From assembly GCA_028221385.1 (NCBI GenBank), contig JAOIRP010000002.1, forward strand, positions 1 through 57,363: DNA of 57,363 bases. Direction: 5' to 3'. The notes beneath the pieces are model-generated. The model saw nothing but the letters and a program-made list of their open reading frames with translations, was not told the DNA's origin and searched no databases. Numbering within the stretch: the stretch's first letter is position 1; each line of letters begins with the position of its first letter. Shown piece by piece: positions 18,505 through 26,086 of this stretch. Position numbers and translations under genes: made by a program. Source of the DNA: Candidatus Pelagibacter sp. (GTDB taxonomy: Bacteria > Pseudomonadota > Alphaproteobacteria > Pelagibacterales > Pelagibacteraceae).

Positions 18505-20162
18505 TAATTATCTTTCACCATATCATCCTTCATTTCATCACCAAAATATTTTAATATATTCATGATTGGAGTAGGTATTGCACCACATAAAGCACATAAA
18601 CAGCCTTTTTTCATTGTTATTAGCAGTTCATTTAATAGCTTTAATGGAATTTTAGCAGTTTTATTCTTGGCTTGATCAAACATTTCCTTACCACGGTAAG
18701 AACCGAGTCTACCAGGAAAACATTTTCCACATGATTCTTCAGCTGTGAATTCGAATAAATGATGAATATACTCAATCATCGGAAAGTTTTTTGGAATACT
18801 TACTATACTTGCGTGCCCCAACATGAAACCTGCAGCAGTAAATTCTTGAAAATCTAGATTTAATTTTTCAGCTTCTTCAATTGGAATAACCCCGCCTAAT
18901 GGTCCTCCAATTTGTAATGCTTTGATAGGTTCTTTAAAACCTCCACCAATATCATTTAAAACTTTTTTCATTGGAGTTCCCATTTCGACTTCATAAACAC
19001 CAGGATTGTTAAAAAAACTATCAAAACAAACTAATTTTGTACCAGCAGATTTTTTATTTCCAATTGCTGAAAATTTATCAGCTCCATTAATAAGTATACC
19101 AGTAGCCGCTGCTAAGGTTTCAACATTGTTAACAACTGTTGGTTTTTTATAAAGTCCTTCAGTAACAGGGAAGGGTGGCCGGACATCAACTTCTGCTCTT
19201 CTTCCTTCAATTGATGCAATTAAAGCAGTTTCTTCTCCACATATGTACGCTCCTTGCCCTATACAAATATTTAGATCAAAAGAAAAATTTGTTCCAAGTA
19301 TATTTTTACCTAATAAATTTTCTTCTTTCAAAGAATTAATACATCCATTTATTGCTTCAATAGATTTTGGATATTCACCTCTTATATATAAAACACCTTC
19401 ATCACTTCCAATAACATATCCACAAATAATCATTCCAAATAAAACTTTAAGTGGTTGATCTTCTAATAAATATCTATCAGAGAAAGCTCCTGAGTCACCT
19501 TCATCAGCATTACAGATAACATATTTTTTTTCTGATTTTGCTTTTCCACAAAAATCCCATTTCATGCCTGCTGGAAAACCAGCACCACCTCTACCTGTTA
19601 GATTTGAGTCTAGTAATGATTTTATAATTTCTTGTTTATCTGTATTTATAAACTTACTTAAAACATCTTTAAATTGATCTAAGTTTGAAAGCTTATCATC
19701 CATTAAAAAACTCGTTGAAGCAAAACTTTTAGAGAAGAATTTTTCCTGTTGAATTTTTTCTCCTTTAATTATTTGATCAATTTTATTAATATCATTGCCA
19801 GCATAGTTTTCCCCATCATAATGAAAAGCTTTGTTTTCATAACAGTGACCCAGGCAGAACATTTCACCAACTTTATCATTACCTAGTTTTTCTTTTAATT
19901 TTTTCTTCAAAGGTTCCTGTGTTCCAGAACACATGCATGCACTTCCATTGCAGACAAAAGCTTTTTTTGCTCTATGAGCTGGTCTTAAAAATTCATAAAA
20001 ACTCTCAGCACCATGAATAGTGGATACACCCATGTGGTATTCATTAGCTATTTCTTTGATACCACTAGAGTCTTTAGAATTTAAAGATCTCTCAGAAATC
20101 TTTTCAAATAGATTTTTTTTTAAACCAATTCTTCCTGATAAGTTACTTATATTTTTTGACAC
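18504..20162 (-). CDS. fdsB: Formate dehydrogenase diaphorase subunit, fused gamma-beta (NuoE-NuoF-like)
   Basis: A 552-residue protein carrying electrons from the alpha subunit to NAD. Residues ~30-130 are a thioredoxin-like NuoE/FdsG domain with the [2Fe-2S] ligands Cys71, Cys76, Cys103 and Cys107. From ~160 on it is NuoF/FdsB-like: GRGGAGFPAGMKW (190-202) and CNADEGDSGAFSDR (217-230) bind FMN and NAD, and ESCGKCFPGR plus CLCALCGA hold the [4Fe-4S] cluster. In many bacteria FdsG and FdsB are separate genes; here one chain holds both. It lies between fdhD and the alpha gene on the same strand. Confidence 0.93.
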   Translation of the reverse strand: MSKNISNLSGRIGLKKNLFEKISERSLNSKDSSGIKEIANEYHMGVSTIHGAESFYEFLRPAHRAKKAFVCNGSACMCSGTQEPLKKKLKEKLGNDKVGEMFCLGHCYENKAFHYDGENYAGNDINKIDQIIKGEKIQQEKFFSKSFASTSFLMDDKLSNLDQFKDVLSKFINTDKQEIIKSLLDSNLTGRGGAGFPAGMKWDFCGKAKSEKKYVICNADEGDSGAFSDRYLLEDQPLKVLFGMIICGYVIGSDEGVLYIRGEYPKSIEAINGCINSLKEENLLGKNILGTNFSFDLNICIGQGAYICGEETALIASIEGRRAEVDVRPPFPVTEGLYKKPTVVNNVETLAAATGILINGADKFSAIGNKKSAGTKLVCFDSFFNNPGVYEVEMGTPMKKVLNDIGGGFKEPIKALQIGGPLGGVIPIEEAEKLNLDFQEFTAAGFMLGHASIVSIPKNFPMIEYIHHLFEFTAEESCGKCFPGRLGSYRGKEMFDQAKNKTAKIPLKLLNELLITMKKGCLCALCGAIPTPIMNILKYFGDEMKDDMVKDN

Positions 20163-20182
20163 AATTTACCCTATTAAAATTT

Positions 20183-21025
20183 TTAATTTTTTATTATAAT
20201 TCTTTCATTATTACTATAAATATTAAAGCTACCTTCTTTTACAAAGCCAACCAATGTCATGTCAAACTTATTAGCTAAATCTATAGCGAGACTGGTTGGC
20301 GCACCCACACCAATTAAGACACCTATATTAGCCATAAGAGCTTTTTGGACTAAATCAAAATTAAGTCTGCCAGAGCAGGTTAGAAATTGAGAGCTATTAT
20401 CAAGTAAATTTTGTTTTAAAACGAATCCAATTAGTTTGTCTAAAGCATTATGTCGGCCTACATCTTCTTTTACAGCAATAATTTCTCCGTTATCTTTAAA
20501 TAACCCGCTGGCATGAATTCCACCAGTCTTTGAAAACTCAGATTGGTTTTGTTTTAATATATCTGGAGATTTCATTATAATTTCATGATGAATTTTAGGT
20601 ATAGATTTCAATATTTTATCTTTCTTAATAATTTCTAAAGATTCGAGAGATGTTTTTCCACACACACCACATGATGAATTAGTTAAAAAATTTCTTTTAA
20701 TTTTATCGATGTCCACATTTTCTGAATTATTAATTGTAATAATAACTTTATTTTGTAATTTATATTTCCCAACAGGTTCACCACTAGCCACAATATTTTC
20801 TATATGGCTAATTTTTTCAATTACTCTTTCATTAAAAAGAAAGCCAGTAACTAAATCCTCATCATCCCCAGGTGTTCTCATCGTAATAGATATAGTATTT
20901 TCTATCCAATTTTTTTTTTCTTCATATTTGAGTATTATTTCCAGTGGTTCTTCAATGGATATTTGATCATTAACCTCTTTTGAGTTATTAGATCTAAATT
21001 TTGTGACCTTATAATTAGAATTCAT
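20183..21025 (-). CDS. fdhD: Formate dehydrogenase accessory sulfurtransferase FdhD
   Basis: A 280-residue chaperone that delivers sulfur to the molybdenum cofactor before insertion in formate dehydrogenase. The conserved SSCGVCGKTS loop supplies the sulfur-carrying cysteines. MRTPGDDEDLVTGFLFNERV, GGIHASGLF, VKEDVGRHNALDKLIGF and FLTCSGRLNFDLVQKAL are further family motifs. Length is normal (called FdsC in Fds systems). It is the first gene of the leftward fdhD-fdsB-fdsA run. Its start codon touches a 10-bp-arm inverted repeat (21025-21052) and no clear Shine-Dalgarno precedes it. Confidence 0.95.
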   Translation of the reverse strand: MNSNYKVTKFRSNNSKEVNDQISIEEPLEIILKYEEKKNWIENTISITMRTPGDDEDLVTGFLFNERVIEKISHIENIVASGEPVGKYKLQNKVIITINNSENVDIDKIKRNFLTNSSCGVCGKTSLESLEIIKKDKILKSIPKIHHEIIMKSPDILKQNQSEFSKTGGIHASGLFKDNGEIIAVKEDVGRHNALDKLIGFVLKQNLLDNSSQFLTCSGRLNFDLVQKALMANIGVLIGVGAPTSLAIDLANKFDMTLVGFVKEGSFNIYSNNERIIIKN

Positions 21026-21052
21026 TTAGCCAGTATATTTAAACTGGCTAAA
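21025..21052. promoter_or_regulatory. Perfect 10-bp inverted repeat at the fdhD start (operator or RNA hairpin)
   Basis: TTTAGCCAGT at 21025-21034 and ACTGGCTAAA at 21043-21052 are exact reverse complements with an 8-base AT-rich gap. On the fdhD strand the hairpin ends in the A of the ATG. No T-run follows on either strand, so it does not look like a terminator. It could be an operator for a formate-responsive regulator or an RNA hairpin limiting fdhD translation. Confidence 0.55.
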
Positions 21053-21070
21053 TTTGAAACAAGGAAAAAA

Positions 21071-21556
21071 TTATTTTTTCCAACTACTTGGGTAGTTTTT
21101 CTTTAAAATGAAACGATTTAGAATAATTGCATAAACAATTATTATTATTGAACCAAAAATAATTGGGTTTAATAAAAAATCATAAGAAACTGTACCAAGT
21201 ATTATAACAATAGGATTTCCCCCTGCAGGAGGGTGAGTTACACCAAGTAGTATCATTACAAAAATACCAAGACCTACAGCAATAGCTATTTGCAAAAACT
21301 GATCTACTGGCAGAAACATTAAAATTAATACACCAACTGCAGATGTTACTAAGTGCCCAAAGAAAACATTTTTGGGTTGAGCAAAAGGACTTTCAGGATA
21401 TCCAAAAAGTAAAACCATAGAAGAACCAAATGATCCAGCTAAGAATAAACCGTAGGGAGTTTCAAAACTTAAAAATGAAAGAGTACCAATCGTAATTATT
21501 GAAAATATCAAAGCAAATAAAGCTCTATTAAAATTTTCTTTTATTGTATTTATCAT
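21071..21556 (-). CDS. HPP family membrane protein
   Basis: A 161-residue integral membrane protein with four predicted helices. LAGSFGSSMVLLFGYPESPFAQP and VTHPPAGGNP contain the His-Pro-Pro motif and surrounding residues that define the HPP family. The function in bacteria is not firmly established; plastid members have been tied to nitrite transport. Here it sits between an IscU-like scaffold and the formate dehydrogenase genes on the same strand, so transport of a formate-related anion is conceivable but unproven. Confidence 0.85.
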   Translation of the reverse strand: MINTIKENFNRALFALIFSIITIGTLSFLSFETPYGLFLAGSFGSSMVLLFGYPESPFAQPKNVFFGHLVTSAVGVLILMFLPVDQFLQIAIAVGLGIFVMILLGVTHPPAGGNPIVIILGTVSYDFLLNPIIFGSIIIIVYAIILNRFILKKNYPSSWKK

Positions 21557-21585
21557 ATACTTTTATCTTTAACGTTATTGTTAGT

Positions 21586-21996
21586 TTAAAGCTTTAAGGC
21601 TTTTGAAAGAGTTTTAAAAGGAAGCAATAAACATTCTTTTCTTGAAATATTTTTTGGGTTCATTATTTTTTTAAAAACTTTCAGATCTTTTATATTAATT
21701 TTTTTTAATTGATCAAAATTTTCATCAAAGAAAAACTCAGCATTTGAGACAAAATCTGAAATTTTTTCTATTGGTGCTTGTATAACCCACTTTGAAAGTA
21801 AACTAACAGAAGCTTGGCAGTATACACATGATCTGCACTGATACCCTATATCTTGAACTATATTGTCTTTAACTATTAAACTAATTTCCATTTCATCACC
21901 ACATAACGGGTTTTTATTCTTTGATTGATGTGTATGATTTTTAACTACTTTGTGGTTTTTTGTGTCAGATGCGATTTCTAAAATTTCTAAGTTCAT
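21586..21996 (-). CDS. IscU/SufU-like iron-sulfur scaffold protein
   Basis: A 136-residue protein with the scaffold-type arrangement NPLCGDEMEISL (Cys32), QCRSCVYCQAS (Cys54, 57, 60) and a C-terminal KECLLLPF (Cys122), matching the three-cysteine pattern of IscU/SufU/NifU N-terminal domains. It is divergent from mobA and upstream of the HPP and formate dehydrogenase genes. The formate dehydrogenase encoded next door needs about seven Fe-S clusters, so a dedicated scaffold is a reasonable inference. It has extra cysteines compared with ordinary IscU, so binding or repair of a cluster in another way is possible. Confidence 0.8.
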   Translation of the reverse strand: MNLEILEIASDTKNHKVVKNHTHQSKNKNPLCGDEMEISLIVKDNIVQDIGYQCRSCVYCQASVSLLSKWVIQAPIEKISDFVSNAEFFFDENFDQLKKINIKDLKVFKKIMNPKNISRKECLLLPFKTLSKALKL

Positions 21997-22039
21997 TATA
22001 ATTCTTTAATTAAGAGATTAATGTTTTATATTTTGATTT

Positions 22040-22651
22040 ATGGAAGATAACAATATTTTAGGTGTTGTGCTAGCAGGTGGAAAATCAAAGAGATTTGGTG
22101 AGGATAAAAATCGAACAAAACTTGGCGATAAAACATTGTTAGAGCATGTTTTATTAAAAATTAGTAAAAAGTATGAAGAGATACTTATTGTCTCAAGCCA
22201 TAATTTAGATACGAAAAAAATAAAAAATGTAACAATAATTCCTGATTGTCTTGATGACTTTGGACCATTAGCGGGAGTTCTAAGTGCAATGAAATGGGTT
22301 AAAGAAAATCAAAAATCGTATCGGTGGGTTGCAACGTTTCCATCAGACACACCTTTTTTTGAAACATCAATTATTGATGAATATAAAAAAAGAATTAAAA
22401 TAAAAGATAGTTTGTTGTATTTTATTAAATCAAACAACAAAAGACACAATATTTTTGGCTTGTGGTCAATTGAATTATTAAAACTACTTGAAAATGATTT
22501 GATTAATAATAATTTTAGAAAAGTAGAAGACTGGGCAAATAAAATAGGAGTAAAAACAATTAATATTGAGACTAAAAAATTTGATCCTTTTTTCAATATA
22601 AATACAAAAGAAGACTTAGAAGAAGCAAAAAAAATACTAAAAAAGAATTAA
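22040..22651 (+). CDS. mobA: Molybdenum cofactor guanylyltransferase MobA
   Basis: A 203-residue nucleotidyltransferase that attaches GMP to Mo-molybdopterin to make the guanine dinucleotide cofactor used by formate dehydrogenase. GVVLAGGKSKRFGEDK is the GTP-binding motif of MobA; DFGPLAGVLSAM and ATFPSDTPFF are the other conserved segments. It is followed 1 bp later by moeA and is divergent from the Fe-S scaffold gene, so cofactor synthesis and the enzyme that needs it lie back to back. Confidence 0.93.
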   Translation: MEDNNILGVVLAGGKSKRFGEDKNRTKLGDKTLLEHVLLKISKKYEEILIVSSHNLDTKKIKNVTIIPDCLDDFGPLAGVLSAMKWVKENQKSYRWVATFPSDTPFFETSIIDEYKKRIKIKDSLLYFIKSNNKRHNIFGLWSIELLKLLENDLINNNFRKVEDWANKIGVKTINIETKKFDPFFNINTKEDLEEAKKILKKN

Positions 22652-22652
22652 A

Positions 22653-23903
22653 ATGATTAATTATAGAGAAGCTAAAAAAATCTTAATAAAATCAAAGATA
22701 AAAATTAAAGATGAAATTATTAACTCATCAAAGTCATTAAATAGAATTAATGTATTGGATATCTATTCAGCCGTAAATTATCCAGCAGGAACCAATGCTG
22801 CATTTGATGGTTTTGCAATCAATTCTAAAGAAACACAAACACTTAATAAAAATAATTCACGAAATTTTAAAATTTTAAAAACTATATCTGCTGGGGACAA
22901 TCCTAAATTAAAAAAAGTAAAAAAGTTTGAAACAGTAGAAGTAATGACAGGTGCAATTATACCTAAGTTTTTTGATACAATTGTTCCAATTGAAAAAATT
23001 ATTTTTTATCCAAATAAAAAAAATAAAAAGTACATCACAATTAATGAAAAAATAAAAAAAAATCAACATATCAGACGTGCTGGGTCTGATTATAAAAAAA
23101 AAGATTTGATAATAAAAAAAGGGATGATCATTCAGCCATCTCACATCATGGCGCTTAAAACATTAGGTGTGATTAAAATAAAAGTTAAGAAAAAACCAAA
23201 CATATTATTTTTTTCAACAGGAAATGAAATTTCTAATAATAAAATAATAAATGATTGGCAAGTAAGAAATTCAAATAGTCATTATATTAAATCTTTATCA
23301 AATAATTTTTTATTTAATTTTATTGATGGTGGAATTTTAAGAGATAAAGATGAAAAGCTTTTCAAGAAAAGAATAGAAAAAAGTGTTAAATCAAAAATAG
23401 ATATAATTATAACTTCTGGTGCAGTCTCAGCAGGAAAGCACGACTTTGTACCTTCTATTGTCAAAAAATTTAACTTATCAAGTTATTTCAAAGGTGTTTC
23501 CATTAGACCTGGAAAACCAATTTTATTTGCAAAATTAAAGAATGTAGAAAAAGCTATATTTGGTTTGCCTGGGAATCCAATTTCTTCTTCAGCTTGTTTT
23601 AGATTTTTTGTTTTTCCTTATCTTTTAAATATTCTTGGCACTGATATTGAAAAACCTTTTAAAGCAAAATTAATAAATAAATTTATAAAAAATAAATACA
23701 TAACAAGGTTTGTAAAATCTAGACTCACTTCAACCAGTGATGGAAATTTAATAATTGAGGTTTTGTCAGGGCAAGAGTCCTATAAAATTAAATCATTTGT
23801 TCAATCAAATGCATGGGGTTTATTTGATTATGGAAAATCACACTTTAAAAAAGGTGATATAATAAATTGTTATTTTCCAATTGGGCCTAATATGATCTCT
23901 TAA
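22653..23903 (+). CDS. moeA: Molybdopterin molybdenumtransferase MoeA
   Basis: A 416-residue enzyme inserting molybdate into adenylated molybdopterin. AGTNAAFDGFAINS, TVEVMTGAIIP, IRRAGSDYKKKD, FFSTGNEI, IITSGAVSAGKHDFV and FGLPGNPISSSACFRFFV are the MoeA motifs in the right order. It is more lysine-rich than most homologues, as usual for AT-rich genomes. The gene begins 1 bp after mobA. The earlier cofactor steps (moaA, moaC and others) are not in the window. Confidence 0.95.
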   Translation: MINYREAKKILIKSKIKIKDEIINSSKSLNRINVLDIYSAVNYPAGTNAAFDGFAINSKETQTLNKNNSRNFKILKTISAGDNPKLKKVKKFETVEVMTGAIIPKFFDTIVPIEKIIFYPNKKNKKYITINEKIKKNQHIRRAGSDYKKKDLIIKKGMIIQPSHIMALKTLGVIKIKVKKKPNILFFSTGNEISNNKIINDWQVRNSNSHYIKSLSNNFLFNFIDGGILRDKDEKLFKKRIEKSVKSKIDIIITSGAVSAGKHDFVPSIVKKFNLSSYFKGVSIRPGKPILFAKLKNVEKAIFGLPGNPISSSACFRFFVFPYLLNILGTDIEKPFKAKLINKFIKNKYITRFVKSRLTSTSDGNLIIEVLSGQESYKIKSFVQSNAWGLFDYGKSHFKKGDIINCYFPIGPNMIS

Positions 23904-23954
23904 ATGAACTCATTTCTATTGTAGAATAAAAAAATAACAAGTAAGTATCGGTTA

Positions 23955-24860
23955 ATGCTTGAGTTTAAAAATGATAAAATAGCAATTCCTGTAGTACTTT
24001 TTGCAGGACTATTGTGGTCTTTTGGCCCTCTGGTAGTTAGATATATGGATCAACCAGGTGAAAGTCCATGGCAATATATATTTGCAAGAGGACTAACAAT
24101 TTTTATTGTTCTTAATTTATATTTATATTTTGAAGAAGGAAAAAATTTCCTTAAAAATTATCTAAAAGTTGGTGTTTCAGGACTGATTGGAGGATGTGGT
24201 CTAGGTATAGCGATGATTACGTTTATTTATTCTATAACAAGTACCTCTGCTGCTGTAACTTTACTTTGTCTAGCTGCAATGCCTTTTTTTACAGCCCTTT
24301 TAGGTTTTTTATTTTTAAACGAAAAAATATCCTTAAATGTTTGGATAGCTATTGGAATTGCAACGATTGGAATTATAATTATTGCTTTAGGTAATACTGA
24401 AAAAAGTTCTTTAATAGGTTTAATTTTTGGCATGACTTCATCAATTGGTTTTTCAATATTTTCTGTAACATTGAGGTGGAGAAAAGAAACACCAAAATTT
24501 ACAACAGTAGCAGTTGCTGGTCTGTTTTGTGTTATTGTTTCATTAACATTTATTGCAATCACTAAATCTCAGATACTTTCAACTAGCTACAATGGTGCAA
24601 TGTTTTCACTTCATGGAACTATAGTTTGTTTAGGTTTAATTTTATATTCAATAGGCTCAAAAGCTATACCGGCTGCTGAATTAACTTTACTTTCACTTAC
24701 AGAGGTTATTGGGGGAATTTTTTGGGTTTGGTTACCTTTGTTTGGTATTAACGAGGTACCGTCTGCAAATACTATTATTGGTGGGTTTTTTCTTTTTATG
24801 TCTATTATCTATTATAGTTTAACTATTAAGACAAATAGAAGATTTATTGCATTAAATTAA
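23955..24860 (+). CDS. EamA/DMT-family transporter upstream of creatinase
   Basis: A 301-residue protein with about ten membrane helices in two EamA halves: IPVVLFAGLLWSFGPLVVRY at the start, SITSTSAAVTLLCLAAMPFF in the first half, and GSKAIPAAELTLLSLTEVIG in the second. It starts 51 bp after moeA and ends 5 bp before the creatinase gene, so it belongs with the creatinase and amidinotransferase genes. Export or uptake of a guanidino compound, sarcosine or an amino acid is suggested only by that position. Confidence 0.88.
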   Translation: MLEFKNDKIAIPVVLFAGLLWSFGPLVVRYMDQPGESPWQYIFARGLTIFIVLNLYLYFEEGKNFLKNYLKVGVSGLIGGCGLGIAMITFIYSITSTSAAVTLLCLAAMPFFTALLGFLFLNEKISLNVWIAIGIATIGIIIIALGNTEKSSLIGLIFGMTSSIGFSIFSVTLRWRKETPKFTTVAVAGLFCVIVSLTFIAITKSQILSTSYNGAMFSLHGTIVCLGLILYSIGSKAIPAAELTLLSLTEVIGGIFWVWLPLFGINEVPSANTIIGGFFLFMSIIYYSLTIKTNRRFIALN

Positions 24861-24865
24861 TTATA

Positions 24866-26083
24866 ATGGAAAGACCAGACTTTTTTACATTAAAAAATGG
24901 AGAGAAAGTAAAACTTCCTTTTTCAGAAAAAGAATATCAAAGAAGAGTAAATAATTTAAGAACCATAATGAGTAAAAATAATCTAGATATGGTTATTTTA
25001 ACATCAATGCATAACATTGCTTATTATACAGGTTTTATTTATTGTTCATTTGGTAGACCTTATGGATGTATTGTTACAGCAAAAAAAATTTCAACAATTT
25101 CAGCAAACATAGATGCAAGTCAGCCCTGGAGAAGGTCTCATTGTGACAATGTTATATTTACTGATTGGAAAAGAGATAATTTTTTAAAAGCAATAGTTTC
25201 AATTATTGGGAGAGACGAACCACCAAAAAAAATAGGAATTGAAAATGATCACGTTACATTAGACATTAAAGATAAATTATCTTCTATTTTTACATTTTCA
25301 GCATTTAGTAATGTTTCAAATGATTTAATGCAAACTAGGATGATTAAATCTACAGAAGAAATTGATGTAATTAAAAATGGAGCAAGAATTGCAGATATTG
25401 GTGGTGAAGAAATAGTAAAAAATATAAAAGTAGGTCAGAGTGAACTTGAAATCGCAATCGCAGGTAGAGATAAAATGGAACGAGAAATAGCAAAAACTTA
25501 TCCTGATGCAGAGTACATGGACACATGGGTGTGGTTTCAATCAGGAATAAATACAGATGGTGCACACAATCCTAAAACTTCTAGAAAAATTATTTCTGGA
25601 GATATTCTTTCTTTAAATACTTTCCCAATGATTTCAGGTTATTACACTGCGTTGGAAAGAACTCTTTTTGTTGATAAAATTGATGACGCCTCATTAAAAG
25701 CATGGGAGGCAAATATTAAAGTTCATAAAAAAGGTTTAGAGCTAATTAAACCAGGGGTAAAGTGCTCAGATATTTGTCATGAATTAAATGAGTTATTTGC
25801 TGAACTTGGTTATCTACATTATAGAACATTCGGTTATGGTCACTCATTTGGTGTGTTGTCTCACTTTTATGGAAGAGAAGCAGGATTAGAACTACGTGAA
25901 GATATAGACACAGTATTAGAGGAAAATATGGTAGTTTCTATGGAACCTATGATTATGATACCAGAGGGAACTCCAGGCGCAGGAGGGTACAGAGAACACG
26001 ATATTCTAGTTATAGGAAAAAATAGTGCAGAAAACATTACCAAGTTTCCTTTTGGCCCTGAGCATAATATTATTAAATCATAA
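24866..26083 (+). CDS. Creatinase (creatine amidinohydrolase), M24 fold
   Basis: A 405-residue pita-bread-fold enzyme. The residues I recall as the active site of Pseudomonas creatinase are all present: Phe62 and Arg64 in SFGRPY, His234 in INTDGAHNPKTS (catalytic), Glu264 in YYTALERTLF, Arg337 in HFYGREAGLELREDIDTVLE and Glu360 in VSMEPMIM. From the central region on the numbering runs a constant two residues ahead of the Pseudomonas enzyme. The closeness extends over whole motifs such as RTFGYGHSFG and GAGGYREHDIL, so this is a creatinase more than a generic Xaa-Pro peptidase. Expected reaction: creatine plus water to sarcosine plus urea. No urease or creatininase is in the window. Confidence 0.85.
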   Translation: MERPDFFTLKNGEKVKLPFSEKEYQRRVNNLRTIMSKNNLDMVILTSMHNIAYYTGFIYCSFGRPYGCIVTAKKISTISANIDASQPWRRSHCDNVIFTDWKRDNFLKAIVSIIGRDEPPKKIGIENDHVTLDIKDKLSSIFTFSAFSNVSNDLMQTRMIKSTEEIDVIKNGARIADIGGEEIVKNIKVGQSELEIAIAGRDKMEREIAKTYPDAEYMDTWVWFQSGINTDGAHNPKTSRKIISGDILSLNTFPMISGYYTALERTLFVDKIDDASLKAWEANIKVHKKGLELIKPGVKCSDICHELNELFAELGYLHYRTFGYGHSFGVLSHFYGREAGLELREDIDTVLEENMVVSMEPMIMIPEGTPGAGGYREHDILVIGKNSAENITKFPFGPEHNIIKS

Positions 26084-26086
26084 ATT

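Noticed and set aside
23955..24394. Additional frames inside the EamA gene
   Set aside because: Shadows of a hydrophobic membrane protein gene; no family resemblance and no ribosome-binding site.
24866..26083. Generic Xaa-Pro aminopeptidase annotation
   Set aside because: The active-site set and long motifs match creatinase, and the neighbour is a guanidino-compound enzyme, so the peptidase call is less likely.
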